A DNA stretch of 64,000 bases from Acidobacteriota bacterium (GCA_013289795.1 JABCZH010000004.1:310001-374000); one strand, 5' to 3'; positions 42,568-50,754 are shown, numbered from the stretch's first letter. Numbers and translations are program-made. The notes: generated by a model not told the origin, from the letters alone.

Positions 42568-42954
42568 ATGGCGGATCGGCCCACATCCATCGCCAAGAGC
42601 GTCGATGGCCTGCACCACGAGGAATCGGCTCTCGACCGCGCCCGCGCCCTGCGGGACCAGTTCGTTCACGCTCAGGAACAGAACAACGAAAAGCAGAAAC
42701 CGCGCGAAGCCGAAAAGCCCCACGGCGAAAGCGAAAAATCCGGCTCGCAGATGGTGAAGGACGATGCGCCGGTCCTGCGGCCCACGCCCAGCGGCCCGAT
42801 GCGACAGGCGCCCGACCGGCAGATCGCCTCAGCGAAGCTGGCCAAGGAACACAACGACGCCGCCGAGAAACTTCAGCAGGCGGAAAAAATGCGGGAAGCC
42901 TTCAAGGCCCAGCAGCAGCGCACCCACGATCACGAGCGCGACAGGGAACGCTAG
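42568..42954 (+). CDS. DRER-tailed protein C
   Basis: A 128-aa hydrophilic, mostly disordered or coiled-coil protein (HEESALDRARALRDQFVHAQ) with a C-terminus of the form THDHERDRER. It shares the tail, but not the body, of the relaxase and of proteins A and B. It faces the coupling protein gene, with 6 bases between the convergent stops. Unknown function. Confidence 0.6.
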   Translation: MADRPTSIAKSVDGLHHEESALDRARALRDQFVHAQEQNNEKQKPREAEKPHGESEKSGSQMVKDDAPVLRPTPSGPMRQAPDRQIASAKLAKEHNDAAEKLQQAEKMREAFKAQQQRTHDHERDRER

Positions 42955-42960
42955 CTTTTC

Positions 42961-45900
42961 TCACCAACTTACCCGGATCCAGTTACATCCGTAACCCGGC
43001 TTTAAGTTTAGTACGAGAGCCTTGTGCGCCCAGGGGTCCGAGCCATCACGGCCATCCTTCTTGACGACGGACGGGAAAGACCAGTAGACGAGATTCCTGT
43101 CTTCACTCGAATCCCGCCCGGTCGGCGCACCAAGGACGGCCACAGCGTCGGCTTCGGAGCGGCCGAACAGGTCAAGCAAGGGATCATTGCCGACATGTGA
43201 TCGCACACACTCCAGCGCACCGATCATAAGTGCCACCGATTCCACTCTGCTGTCTTCGTAACTCACCACCATCACGCTCGCGCCTCGCACGCAAAAGCCC
43301 TGCGAGCCGTTGCTGCTAGTCAGAGCGCTCGCAGATGGTCCATACAAAGAGACAACCTGCGCCACTGTGTCACCGGCTTTCAGCCCGGCGAAGTGCGAGA
43401 CATCGATGCTGCCGATCGTCAGCGGCGCCGGAGCGCGCTGCGCCGCCCCTGGCGGCGTGATGAAGCCGCCGCCGCCGATGGGGTCGTCATCGGGCGCTGG
43501 CGTAGGTCCGGCGGTGGCGGAATTGGAGCCATTCTTCGTATCGGTCGCATTAGCGCCCGTGTTTCCCGGTGGCTTCCCCGGATCGCGGTTTTGCCGGTAG
43601 TATGCGTCCCATGCAGCCTGCGTACGGGCTTCTTTCTCCGCCTTGTCCCTCAGCGTGCTTCTGATCGCGGCACCGATGGCGATAACGACAACCAGCAGCA
43701 GGCAGGCAATTGCAAAAATGATTGCGCGCCTCTTGCTTTTGCCTTTCTGGTCAGCGGCCCGCTGTCCGGCTTCCACCGAGGCTTTCACCCGTTCGCAAAA
43801 CGCCCTCAGTTCCGCAAACGGGTCCGCCGGTTGCGCGCCGTCTTCGTAGTACAGCAGAGAAAAGAGCCGGCCCTCCGGAACGTCGCCGCCGGTAGCCCCC
43901 TCAACCGCTGTTATCTTCCCGCCACGGGGAACCCGGATCGGCGCCGCCGCCGTTCCGTTCGCCGTGACGACCAGCGCGCTTTCATCCCCCGGCCTCGCGA
44001 TCTCTCCCGCCGTGATCGACCAGGAGCCGAGGTGCAACCCGAAAGCGGCCAGAGAAAAACCGAGTGTCCGCCCCTCGACCGTCAGTTCCTTCGGCGCCGC
44101 GTAAGGATAGTCCGGGTGGGGATCGAACAGCCCCATGAACTGAAAATCCTCGTAGTAATGGACGCGGCGCAGCAGGACAGGACGCGCCCCGGAGATTACG
44201 GCAAGCGCCAGCCCCGGATAGGCGACACGCGCCCTGTCATCGATGCGCGCGAAGACCTGGCCGATTTCATCGGGCGTGATCAGGGCGCGCTTCTGAATGG
44301 TCTCACTCGTCCCCGCCGTGCGTGACTTCGAGGTGCCGCGCGTTGTCCCTTCTGTCTCGCTCGTGCCCGTAGTGCGGCTTTCGGACGTGCCGTCCGTGCG
44401 CGAGCGCGATGTGCCGTGCGACACCCCATGCGAACTCCCCTCGCTCCAGCCCTTCGATTTTCCCTCCGATTGGCTCCGGCCCTCCGAGATGTGGTCCCAA
44501 TCGTACGTGTTCCAAAAAAAACCCTGCGCATAGTTGTAAGTTTTCGAACGGCTTTGGCTACTGTTCACGCCCCATGAGCGGCCCTTGTTAACAGAACTGT
44601 TCGTCCCCTCCGTCTCCGACGTTCCCGTCGACGACGACCGCCCGCTCGTTTCAGACTCGGACCGCGAGACGCTGTGCGAAACGCTTTCGGATTCGGATGT
44701 GCTGTCGCTCGCCGAATGCACTTCACGGATCACTTCGGTATCGCCGATCAGCTTGGACACATATTCGCGCGAGAAATTATCCTCAAGATTGAAAAACACC
44801 TTGAGGCCGGAGTTGGCGAGGAAGGTTTCCCAGTTGTCCTTGTAGACCGCCTTGAGCTGCTCAAGACTTTGCAGAACGAAGAACAGTTTTACCCCGTAAC
44901 CGGCGATCTGGGCGACGGCGGATTCAATAATCTCCATCCGTTTTAGCCCCGCGAATTCGTCGAGCACCATCAGCACCGGAAAGCCCGCAGCGGGTTGCCC
45001 CCTCACCTTTTCCATCTCTGTCACCGTGAGAGAGATCATCATCCGCAGCCACCGGTAATGTGTGCTCATGAACCTTTGCGGAAGGCACAGATAAACACTC
45101 AGCCCCTCGGGGCGGGTCTTCAGTTCGGAAAGCTGGAAATCGGACGCCTCCAGGCACCGCTGCATCGCCGGGGAATCGATGAACTCGGTGTTCCGGTTTG
45201 CCACCTGCAGAACGCTTTCAAACTGCTTCGGGGAATTCAGCAGCATGTTGGTGAAGGAATCGCCCATGCCGGCAACCAGACCGTCGAAAACCGGGTTGTT
45301 GGCCAGCCCCGTCCACAGCAGTCCATGAGCCGGGGGAATATCGTTTTCTCCGGCAGCCTTCAGCGCCTCGACCGATTCCCAGTCGCCCCGCGTGATGAGT
45401 TTCCGCAACGTGATCAGGTTTCTTCGGCCTTCGTATCCCGGCGCTGTCAGGATGTGGAGGATGAGCCCCTTGACCATGGCGCGGGCTGATTCATCCCAGA
45501 AAGGATCGTTGCCCTCATGGATGACCACGAGCGCGTCGGCAATCCGCCCCGCTTCGTCGATGGTCTCTTCGTCTTCAGGGTTGAGGGCATCGAGGGGATT
45601 GAACCGCCCGCGCAGGGAATCATCCACCTGGGAGGCCTTGAAAGGGTCGAGAACCCTGACCGCCTGTCCCATGCCTTTGGCGTACTGGGAGCCCCCTCCC
45701 CGTCTGGCGGCAGTAACGGTCGCGTTCTCGCCTTTGGGATCGACGACGCAGAGTGAACCCGGCCACAGGACCAAATTATTAACGATTGAACAGGCGCCCT
45801 TGCCTCCCCTCGATCCGCTGACAAGGCAGACATGACGGTCATCACGGTAGCCGACCGCAACCTGGTTCTCACTGGCAGAACGCCCCAGCCACACGGTTCC

Positions 45901-45996
45901 GTCACGGTAGGCATACGTCTCCTCAACAAGCGACGGATCGGCCCATTCGGCGGTGGCAATGCGCATGGCCATAACTCGCCATCCATCGCCGATCAT
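42961..45996 (-). CDS. VirD4/TraG-type coupling protein with Ser/Thr-repeat insert
   Basis: A 1011-aa type IV coupling ATPase that would bring the relaxosome to a secretion channel. Walker A is SGSRGGKGACS (residues 60-70) and Walker B is FPVLMVLDEFAGL. Three features are unusual. There are no N-terminal membrane helices. Residues about 430-590 are a low-complexity Ser/Thr/Gly/Glu segment with repeats such as GTSETEGT and SRSES. A membrane helix follows only near residues 755-780 (FAIACLLLVVVIAIGAAI), followed by a Pro/Gly linker and a C-terminal domain with cysteines. It is read opposite to the other transfer genes. Start uncertain among three nearby ATGs. Confidence 0.82.
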   Translation of the reverse strand: MIGDGWRVMAMRIATAEWADPSLVEETYAYRDGTVWLGRSASENQVAVGYRDDRHVCLVSGSRGGKGACSIVNNLVLWPGSLCVVDPKGENATVTAARRGGGSQYAKGMGQAVRVLDPFKASQVDDSLRGRFNPLDALNPEDEETIDEAGRIADALVVIHEGNDPFWDESARAMVKGLILHILTAPGYEGRRNLITLRKLITRGDWESVEALKAAGENDIPPAHGLLWTGLANNPVFDGLVAGMGDSFTNMLLNSPKQFESVLQVANRNTEFIDSPAMQRCLEASDFQLSELKTRPEGLSVYLCLPQRFMSTHYRWLRMMISLTVTEMEKVRGQPAAGFPVLMVLDEFAGLKRMEIIESAVAQIAGYGVKLFFVLQSLEQLKAVYKDNWETFLANSGLKVFFNLEDNFSREYVSKLIGDTEVIREVHSASDSTSESESVSHSVSRSESETSGRSSSTGTSETEGTNSSVNKGRSWGVNSSQSRSKTYNYAQGFFWNTYDWDHISEGRSQSEGKSKGWSEGSSHGVSHGTSRSRTDGTSESRTTGTSETEGTTRGTSKSRTAGTSETIQKRALITPDEIGQVFARIDDRARVAYPGLALAVISGARPVLLRRVHYYEDFQFMGLFDPHPDYPYAAPKELTVEGRTLGFSLAAFGLHLGSWSITAGEIARPGDESALVVTANGTAAAPIRVPRGGKITAVEGATGGDVPEGRLFSLLYYEDGAQPADPFAELRAFCERVKASVEAGQRAADQKGKSKRRAIIFAIACLLLVVVIAIGAAIRSTLRDKAEKEARTQAAWDAYYRQNRDPGKPPGNTGANATDTKNGSNSATAGPTPAPDDDPIGGGGFITPPGAAQRAPAPLTIGSIDVSHFAGLKAGDTVAQVVSLYGPSASALTSSNGSQGFCVRGASVMVVSYEDSRVESVALMIGALECVRSHVGNDPLLDLFGRSEADAVAVLGAPTGRDSSEDRNLVYWSFPSVVKKDGRDGSDPWAHKALVLNLKPGYGCNWIRVSW

Positions 45997-46605
45997 ACGC
46001 GCGGGAACAAAGACGGAACAATGGCCTTCCCATAAACAGGGCCGTCCGCTCTCCCCTCTTGCCTTTTCCTCTGCTCCGGTTTAAGGCTTTTTGACCGGCC
46101 CCGACTGGCAGGTACTTGTCGCATTCGGGAATCAAATTGGCTATTATCCGGGGCAAGGTTCTATGGTAAGAAAAGTAAATGTGCCGGGCTCCTCCGGCGG
46201 TAAAAAAGGAACTTCGCTGCGCTCGCAAGTTGTGCGCGTGTTCCACGCGCCACCGTTCGCTGACGCTCTCTCAACTTGGCAGGGGGCTCTTCCGGCCCCC
46301 CTTGCATTCCCCCCGGTTCAAGGGCTCCGCCCTATGAAAATCCCGCCACCCTCAACGCGGGGTGGACGCGCGCATAGCCCCTTGGCCGGGGCTGGCACCT
46401 TGGCCGGTGCCTTATGCGTATCTGGGGATACGCCCGCTGCCTGGAGCAGCTCCCGGCTGACCTTGGCCGGTCAGCCAGCGCGCCCTCTGGACGAGGCGCT
46501 TGCGGAGGCCCTGACGGTCTGGCGACCTCGGCTTGCGCCCATGGCCCCCGCTTTCACCCGCCCGGTGTGTCCGGCCTGGACGGCCCGCCCTTGGGAGGCG
46601 CACAC
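45997..46605. other. 609-bp non-coding region with hairpin array
   Basis: This is the largest gap in the transfer module, between the coupling protein and mobC, which are divergent. A frame of 175 codons runs through it on the plus strand, but its composition is that of a chance high-G+C frame. From 46282 on it is packed with short inverted repeats (separate entry). It is a candidate transfer origin or leader. Confidence 0.5.
46282..46500. repeat. Array of short hairpins before mobC
   Basis: At least eight consecutive inverted repeats: 46282-46300 (GGGGGC/GCCCCC), 46321-46333 (AGGGC/GCCCT), 46346-46365 (CCACC/GGTGG), 46376-46393 (AGCCCC-TTGGCC-GGGGCT), 46394-46411 (GGCACC-TTGGCC-GGTGCC), 46416-46433 (GCGTATC/GATACGC), 46436-46450 (GCTGC/GCAGC) and 46455-46476 (GGCTGACC-TTGGCC-GGTCAGCC). 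A bulged one lies at 46477-46500. Three share the loop TTGGCC while their stems differ with compensating changes. Confidence 0.75.
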
Positions 46606-47091
46606 ATGGGCAAGGTGAAAAGCCGCAGCGGCAGTCAACGGCGCAGGACCACGAAGCGGATCAATGTCAACTGTACGCCCGAACGCTATGCCGCCATCAG
46701 CAAGCTGACCGAAGCGTACGGCCAGTCCCCATCCGCCCTCACCCTCCATACCCTGCTTGGCATTCCCCTGCCCCGCGTCCGCCGTCCGCGCGTCGATGAC
46801 GAGCTGATGCGGCAATTCTTCACCGAAATCGCCCGCGCCCGTGACGCCGTGAAGGCCGCAGAGGCCGAGCTGGGAAAGTCCGGGTCCAACCTCAACCAGA
46901 TCACTCATGTTCTCAATACCGACCGCGCCCCGGAGAGCGTCATGAATATTCTGGAAAGCACCCTGCAAGATCACCGTGAAGTGCTCCAACACGTTGCCCA
47001 GGTCATCAGGGATCTGGAGGAACTACGCCTCGCCGGCATGAATACCATGGGGCTGGAGCTGAGGCCCGGCACCGACGACGGCGACAAATAA
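46606..47091 (+). CDS. mobC: MobC-like relaxosome protein
   Basis: A 161-aa mobilisation accessory protein. The N-terminus is basic with a ribbon-helix-helix-like start (RRRTTKRINVNCTPERYAAI). The C-terminal part carries the MobC signature (GSNLNQITHVLNT) that in this family precedes a helix contacting the relaxase. A GGGAGG box lies before ATG 46606; the frame is open upstream but through the hairpin array. parA follows 173 bases later. Confidence 0.85.
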   Translation: MGKVKSRSGSQRRRTTKRINVNCTPERYAAISKLTEAYGQSPSALTLHTLLGIPLPRVRRPRVDDELMRQFFTEIARARDAVKAAEAELGKSGSNLNQITHVLNTDRAPESVMNILESTLQDHREVLQHVAQVIRDLEELRLAGMNTMGLELRPGTDDGDK

Positions 47092-47264
47092 TCTTTCTTC
47101 CGCAAATCCCGATGCCCCGCAAGTAGTCCTTCCATCCTGACACGCCGTCATGACAGTTCATACTGACAGCCCATCAGGGCAACACATCACCACCCCTTGA
47201 CCTTTCGCCCCGTCATGCCATAGTGACATCACGTCCTGCCCTTCCAACCACACCAGGCTTACCC

Positions 47265-47879
47265 ATGATCATCACAGTAGCTTCCTACAAAGGCGGCGTC
47301 GGCAAGACCACCACAGCCATTCACATTGCCGCCTACCTGCAGAAAAAAGCGCCCACGTTGCTGATCGACGGCGACATTATCCGCGCATCGACTCACTGGA
47401 TGCAGCGCTCGGAAGGGCGGGGGCTCCCCTTCAAAGTCGTCGATGAAACGCAGGGTATCAAGGCCGCCCGCGAATACATCAAGGGTCACGTTGTCATCGA
47501 CACGGAGGCCAACCCGTCCCGCGTCGATTTCAAGGCTGTAGCCGAAGGATGCGACCTTCTCATCATCCCCACCGTTGCCGAAACCACCGCCACCGACGGG
47601 CTTATTTACACCCTGAAAGCGCTCCGCGATATCGGCACAGCGCGCTACAAAATCCTCATCAACAAGGTGCGCCCGAAGCCCAATCGTGACGCCCACAAGC
47701 TCCGCAGCGAACTGGAGAACACCGGCATCTCCGCTGTCTTCGACACCGAAATCCCGAACCTGATCGCGTTTGACAAGGCGTCTGCGGCGGGTGTGCCTGT
47801 TTATGACGTGAAGGACGACGACAACGCGATGCGGGCATGGGCTGCGTACCAAGCCGCCGGAAAGGAAATCCTCAAATGA
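47265..47879 (+). CDS. parA: ParA-family partition ATPase
   Basis: A 204-aa deviant-Walker ATPase of small ParA/Soj type. KGGVGKTTTAIHIAAYL is the deviant Walker A with its signature lysine. The Walker A' aspartate is in LLIDGD, and Walker B follows (HVVIDTEANP). There is no N-terminal HTH, so DNA repression would rest with the partner. It may stabilise the excised circular form. Its stop overlaps the next start as ATGA. Confidence 0.92.
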   Translation: MIITVASYKGGVGKTTTAIHIAAYLQKKAPTLLIDGDIIRASTHWMQRSEGRGLPFKVVDETQGIKAAREYIKGHVVIDTEANPSRVDFKAVAEGCDLLIIPTVAETTATDGLIYTLKALRDIGTARYKILINKVRPKPNRDAHKLRSELENTGISAVFDTEIPNLIAFDKASAAGVPVYDVKDDDNAMRAWAAYQAAGKEILK

Positions 47880-48172
47880 ATGAATCGAAGTTCGCAGGTC
47901 TGAAGGATCTGAAAAGCGAGAAAGGGCAGGGGGCGAAAGCTCCACGGCCAGCCCCCGCCAAAGCCGTGTCCACTGCCGTTCTCACGCCCAAGGAGCGCAA
48001 TCTTACCGGCAAGCGCAGTCACCCCGACTGGAAACAGCGCAGCGTTCTGCTGAAGAACGGCAGCTTCGATGAAGCCCACGACATTCTCAAACGCAAATAC
48101 AACGGGCGTGATTTCTCGGAACTGATGCAGGCGTTGCTCGATCAGTGGTTACATACTGAAAGGGCGCAATGA
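47876..48172 (+). CDS. Small ParA partner protein
   Basis: A 98-aa basic protein translationally coupled to parA (ATGA). The C-terminal half looks like a ribbon-helix-helix or small helical DNA-binding domain (KQRSVLLKNGSFDEAHDILK). Position and size suggest a ParB/ParG-type centromere-binding partner (inference). Confidence 0.65.
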   Translation: MNESKFAGLKDLKSEKGQGAKAPRPAPAKAVSTAVLTPKERNLTGKRSHPDWKQRSVLLKNGSFDEAHDILKRKYNGRDFSELMQALLDQWLHTERAQ

Positions 48173-48298
48173 CAGGGCGTAATGACGGTATATAAGGACA
48201 ACTCGAAATCGCGCCGAAGCTTTCGCCCGCTGTCCGTTCAGAGTAAACTTTTCTTCGCGGCAGGTGGTCAGGCAGCCGAAGAGCGACATTTCCTAAGA

Positions 48299-48366
48299 CT
48301 TACACAGAAGCTTACACACTTTCACATTTGTTGAAAATAAGCACCATACTATCAATAACTTACAAT
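48299..48366. repeat. Right-end integrase arm region
   Basis: CTTACACA occurs at 48299-48306 and 48311-48318, with a variant CTTACAAT at 48359-48366. CACACTTTCACATTT...TTGAAAA at about 48315-48337 resembles the left-end stretch at 12921-12940. These are likely integrase arm-type sites. Confidence 0.5.
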
Positions 48367-48378
48367 CAAACGCATAGC

Positions 48379-48436
48379 ACTTAAAATCCCGAGTTCCGAA
48401 AGGGACGTGCCGGTTCAATTCCGGCCCCGGGCACCA
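48379..48436 (+). pseudogene. 3' part of the split host tRNA-Leu(UAA) (attR)
   Basis: It begins with the core ACTTAAAATC, then completes the anticodon stem (TCCCG), variable arm (GTTCC-GAAA-GGGAC), T-arm (GCCGG-TTCAATT-CCGGC), acceptor strand CCCGGGC, A and encoded CCA. It pairs with the 5' part at 12788. No 5' part precedes it here, so it is not expressed as a tRNA. Confidence 0.92.
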
Positions 48437-48506
48437 CGAATACTTTAGATCCCTCGACTGCGCTCGGGATTTCGCCTGCGGGCTCAGACGCCCGCAAAGC
48501 GGCTCA

Positions 48507-48562
48507 ACTTAAAATCCCGAGTTCCGAAAGGGGCGTGCCGGTTCAATTCCGGCCCCGGGCAC
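48507..48562 (+). repeat. Second copy of the tRNA-Leu 3' part
   Basis: A repeat of the first 56 bases of the preceding 3' part with one change (A to G in the variable arm), 128 bases downstream. It lacks encoded CCA (GGGCACAATCC). It has no 5' part. The intervening 70 bases look like host sequence. It marks an earlier integration or a duplication at the site. Confidence 0.85.
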
Positions 48563-48668
48563 AATCCAACCTATTCACGAAGGACAGCGGTACGCGCCGG
48601 GCCTGCACCGTAATTCGTTGCGCGGGTCGAGCCGAATCGAGTCATGACCTATTGCTGCCGTTGACTTC

Positions 48669-49943
48669 TCAGCGTGGCTTCACCACGCCCGTGGCTGCAC
48701 GGTGCAACTCCACTTCTACCTTGTCTTCTTCTTCCAGCGTGTCGTAGTACTGCTTCAGAACCGCGATCACTTCGGGCTTGGAGAACTCCGCGGGAACCGG
48801 CTTGCCTTCGCTCATCAGCTTGCGAAGCAGTGAACCGGAAAGCAGGAGTCTGGCGCCGCCCTTGTAGTTACCATTGTCGTCAATCACCGCGTTGCTCTCA
48901 TGGGGACAGGTCTTCATCGAAGCCATACGACCGCACTCATAGCAGTAGAAGGTCCAGTCCATGCAAAGCGGCTGGACGGCCAGCGCCCCCCGCGGGATTT
49001 CGTTGAAGATCTTCTGCGAATCAAACGGTCCGTAATAATCGCCCACGCCGGCGTGGTCGCGTCCTACGATCAGGTGCGAACAACCGTAGTTCTGGCGGAA
49101 CGTGGCGTGGAGCAAGGCTTCGCGCGGGCCTGCGTAGCGCATCTCCAGCGGGTGGCCGCCTTGGATTACGCGTTCCTTGCGGAAGTAGTTGGTGACCAGC
49201 GCATCGATTGCTTTCACCCGGACATCGGCGGGAATGTCGCCGGGCTTGAGTTTGCCCAACGATTGATGCACGTAAACTCCGTTGCAGATTTCGATCGCAA
49301 TCCATGCCAGATAAGCGTGTGAGTTGTGCATCGGGTTACGGAGTTGCAGAACCGCCACCGTGCTCCAGCCGCGATCGTCAAACAGCCTGCGGGCTTCCGC
49401 AGGCCGCTGATAAATCCCTTTGAACTCCTCCGGGAAATACGACTCTGACAGCGCTTTCACCGGGCCGGCCAGATTCACGGGCCCTTGTTGCATGATCTTC
49501 TGCACGCCGGGATGTTTCGGGTCGTTGGTGCGGAACACCTGCTTGCACTCATGCTCCTTATCGATCATGTACTTCTCGTTCACTTTCATAGTGCCCACAA
49601 GCGCGTCGGTGCCTGCGTCCCACAGGGCCACTTGTTCGCCTGGGCGGATGGATTTCGCCAGGGCCTCGGCGGCCGAGAGCGTGATCGGGATGGGCCAGAA
49701 CAGGCCGTTCTTGCTGGGGAGTTGGTAGTCGTCGCAGCAGCTTTTCCAATCGTCCCTGCCCATGAAGCCATCGAGCGGAGTGAAAGCGCCGATGCCCATC
49801 ATGATCAGATCGCCGGTCTCGCGGCTGGTCAGGGAAATCTTCTTCAGCTCTTGGGCTTTCCTGGTCTCTTCGCGGTTGGCTTGGCCTTCCAGCAAGAGCG
49901 GTTTCAGTTCAGAACTGCCGTGCGGTGGAAGGAGTTTGCTCAT
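48669..49943 (-). CDS. sat: Sulfate adenylyltransferase (ATP sulfurylase)
   Basis: A 424-aa enzyme that makes adenosine 5'-phosphosulfate from ATP and sulfate, the first step of sulfate assimilation. The ATP-binding motifs are present: [12 protein letters not shown] (QxRNPxHxxH) and [15 protein letters not shown] four-cysteine/histidine zinc segment follows ([18 protein letters not shown]). It is the single-chain Sat form, not the CysDN pair. No kinase or reductase genes are adjacent. It is the first host gene beyond attR. Confidence 0.95.
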   Translation of the reverse strand: MSKLLPPHGSSELKPLLLEGQANREETRKAQELKKISLTSRETGDLIMMGIGAFTPLDGFMGRDDWKSCCDDYQLPSKNGLFWPIPITLSAAEALAKSIRPGEQVALWDAGTDALVGTMKVNEKYMIDKEHECKQVFRTNDPKHPGVQKIMQQGPVNLAGPVKALSESYFPEEFKGIYQRPAEARRLFDDRGWSTVAVLQLRNPMHNSHAYLAWIAIEICNGVYVHQSLGKLKPGDIPADVRVKAIDALVTNYFRKERVIQGGHPLEMRYAGPREALLHATFRQNYGCSHLIVGRDHAGVGDYYGPFDSQKIFNEIPRGALAVQPLCMDWTFYCYECGRMASMKTCPHESNAVIDDNGNYKGGARLLLSGSLLRKLMSEGKPVPAEFSKPEVIAVLKQYYDTLEEEDKVEVELHRAATGVVKPR

Positions 49944-50001
49944 ATCGGTTCAAAGTGTAAAAGATGGTTCCTGTGATCCTAGTCGTCTTCGGCGGGTGTA
50001 T

Positions 50002-50754
50002 TTACTTCCCTTGCCAACGAGCAATGATTCGTCTCTCCAGGGCGTCGGGTGAGTTCTGCTTCGTATAGAGCGGTTCCCACATGCTTCCCATGAATTTCTG
50101 TGCTGCGTCCAGCCATCTTTCGACTTGCGGTACGTCGATAGGCTGGAGTTTGTAGGAATCTGAGTCGGGGGACTTAACCCAGTCAGCTCGATGGACGATG
50201 TCATGCCTTCGTGCCATCATCTCCCCTAACGCTGGAAACCACTCGCTGTGGTCCTCAATTTTGCACCTAAGTCTTTTCAGCACGGCCTCGAATTGGCCGA
50301 CCTTGCTAAAAGTGGCACGGCCCATTTCCTCACGTACTGACTCAGCGAGAACCTCATTGACCGTCTTACCCCTGTGTTTAGCAAGATGCCCAAGGGAAAA
50401 TTTGTCGGACGGCTTCTCCATATCGGCAAGCGGAGTTCCGCTCAAACTCTCGCTGTCGGCCAGGGGAAGAAGTGCCACCACGACAGTCCGAATGAACTCT
50501 TCGAGATAGGCGTGCTGTAGAACGACAACCGACCTCAGAATGTCTGCTGCAACATCTCGGTCCTCAAGTTCGGAGGCGAGCCTTATAAGTGGGAGCAGCC
50601 TCTGAAAGTTTTCGACCATGCGTTCATGCCACGGCCGCAACTCTAGCATCACCTCTGTCAAAAACCGGTTTTGGGCATCCAGTTCGACTGTCGAGAGTTC
50701 GGGTGGTGCATCTTCATTGTCCACAGCGTGATTATAGGCCCGAAGGCGGGCCAA
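50002..50754 (-). CDS. HEPN-like domain protein
   Basis: A 250-aa soluble helical protein. Near residue 190 it has MMARRHDIVHRAD, an R-x4-H pattern typical of the RiboL-PSP/HEPN group, in which these residues cut RNA or serve as binding scaffold. The N-terminal part contains helices with LQHAYLEEFIRTVVVALLPL, common in such proteins. There is no adjacent nucleotidyltransferase antitoxin. A defence role is possible but unproven. Confidence 0.6.
   Translation of the reverse strand: MARLRAYNHAVDNEDAPPELSTVELDAQNRFLTEVMLELRPWHERMVENFQRLLPLIRLASELEDRDVAADILRSVVVLQHAYLEEFIRTVVVALLPLADSESLSGTPLADMEKPSDKFSLGHLAKHRGKTVNEVLAESVREEMGRATFSKVGQFEAVLKRLRCKIEDHSEWFPALGEMMARRHDIVHRADWVKSPDSDSYKLQPIDVPQVERWLDAAQKFMGSMWEPLYTKQNSPDALERRIIARWQGK

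Larger units (their letters stand above)
12819..48388. mobile_element. 35.6-kb integrative mobilizable element in tRNA-Leu(UAA)
   Basis: The element is bounded by direct repeats of ACTTAAAATC (12819-12828 and 48379-48388), which lie in the anticodon loop and stem of the split tRNA-Leu(UAA). Just inside the left end is a tyrosine integrase. The right end holds parA, its partner and mobC, preceded by a coupling protein, a relaxase and ArdC. No VirB/Trb channel genes are present, so transfer would need a helper secretion system. Cargo includes at least three restriction or nuclease modules, an ABC importer and an intron-containing tRNA-Leu gene. Many transfer proteins resemble those of alphaproteobacterial plasmids and islands (recalled from the families, not searched), suggesting transfer across phyla. 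Confidence 0.9.

Noticed and set aside
46376-46476. The hairpin series as a CRISPR array
   Set aside because: The units are only 15-22 bases with no spacers of regular length, and the stems differ from unit to unit. No cas genes are present.
46091-46618. A 175-codon plus-strand frame before mobC
   Set aside because: Its sequence follows the hairpin array and lacks a ribosome binding site. The paired stems with compensating changes argue for structure, not protein.
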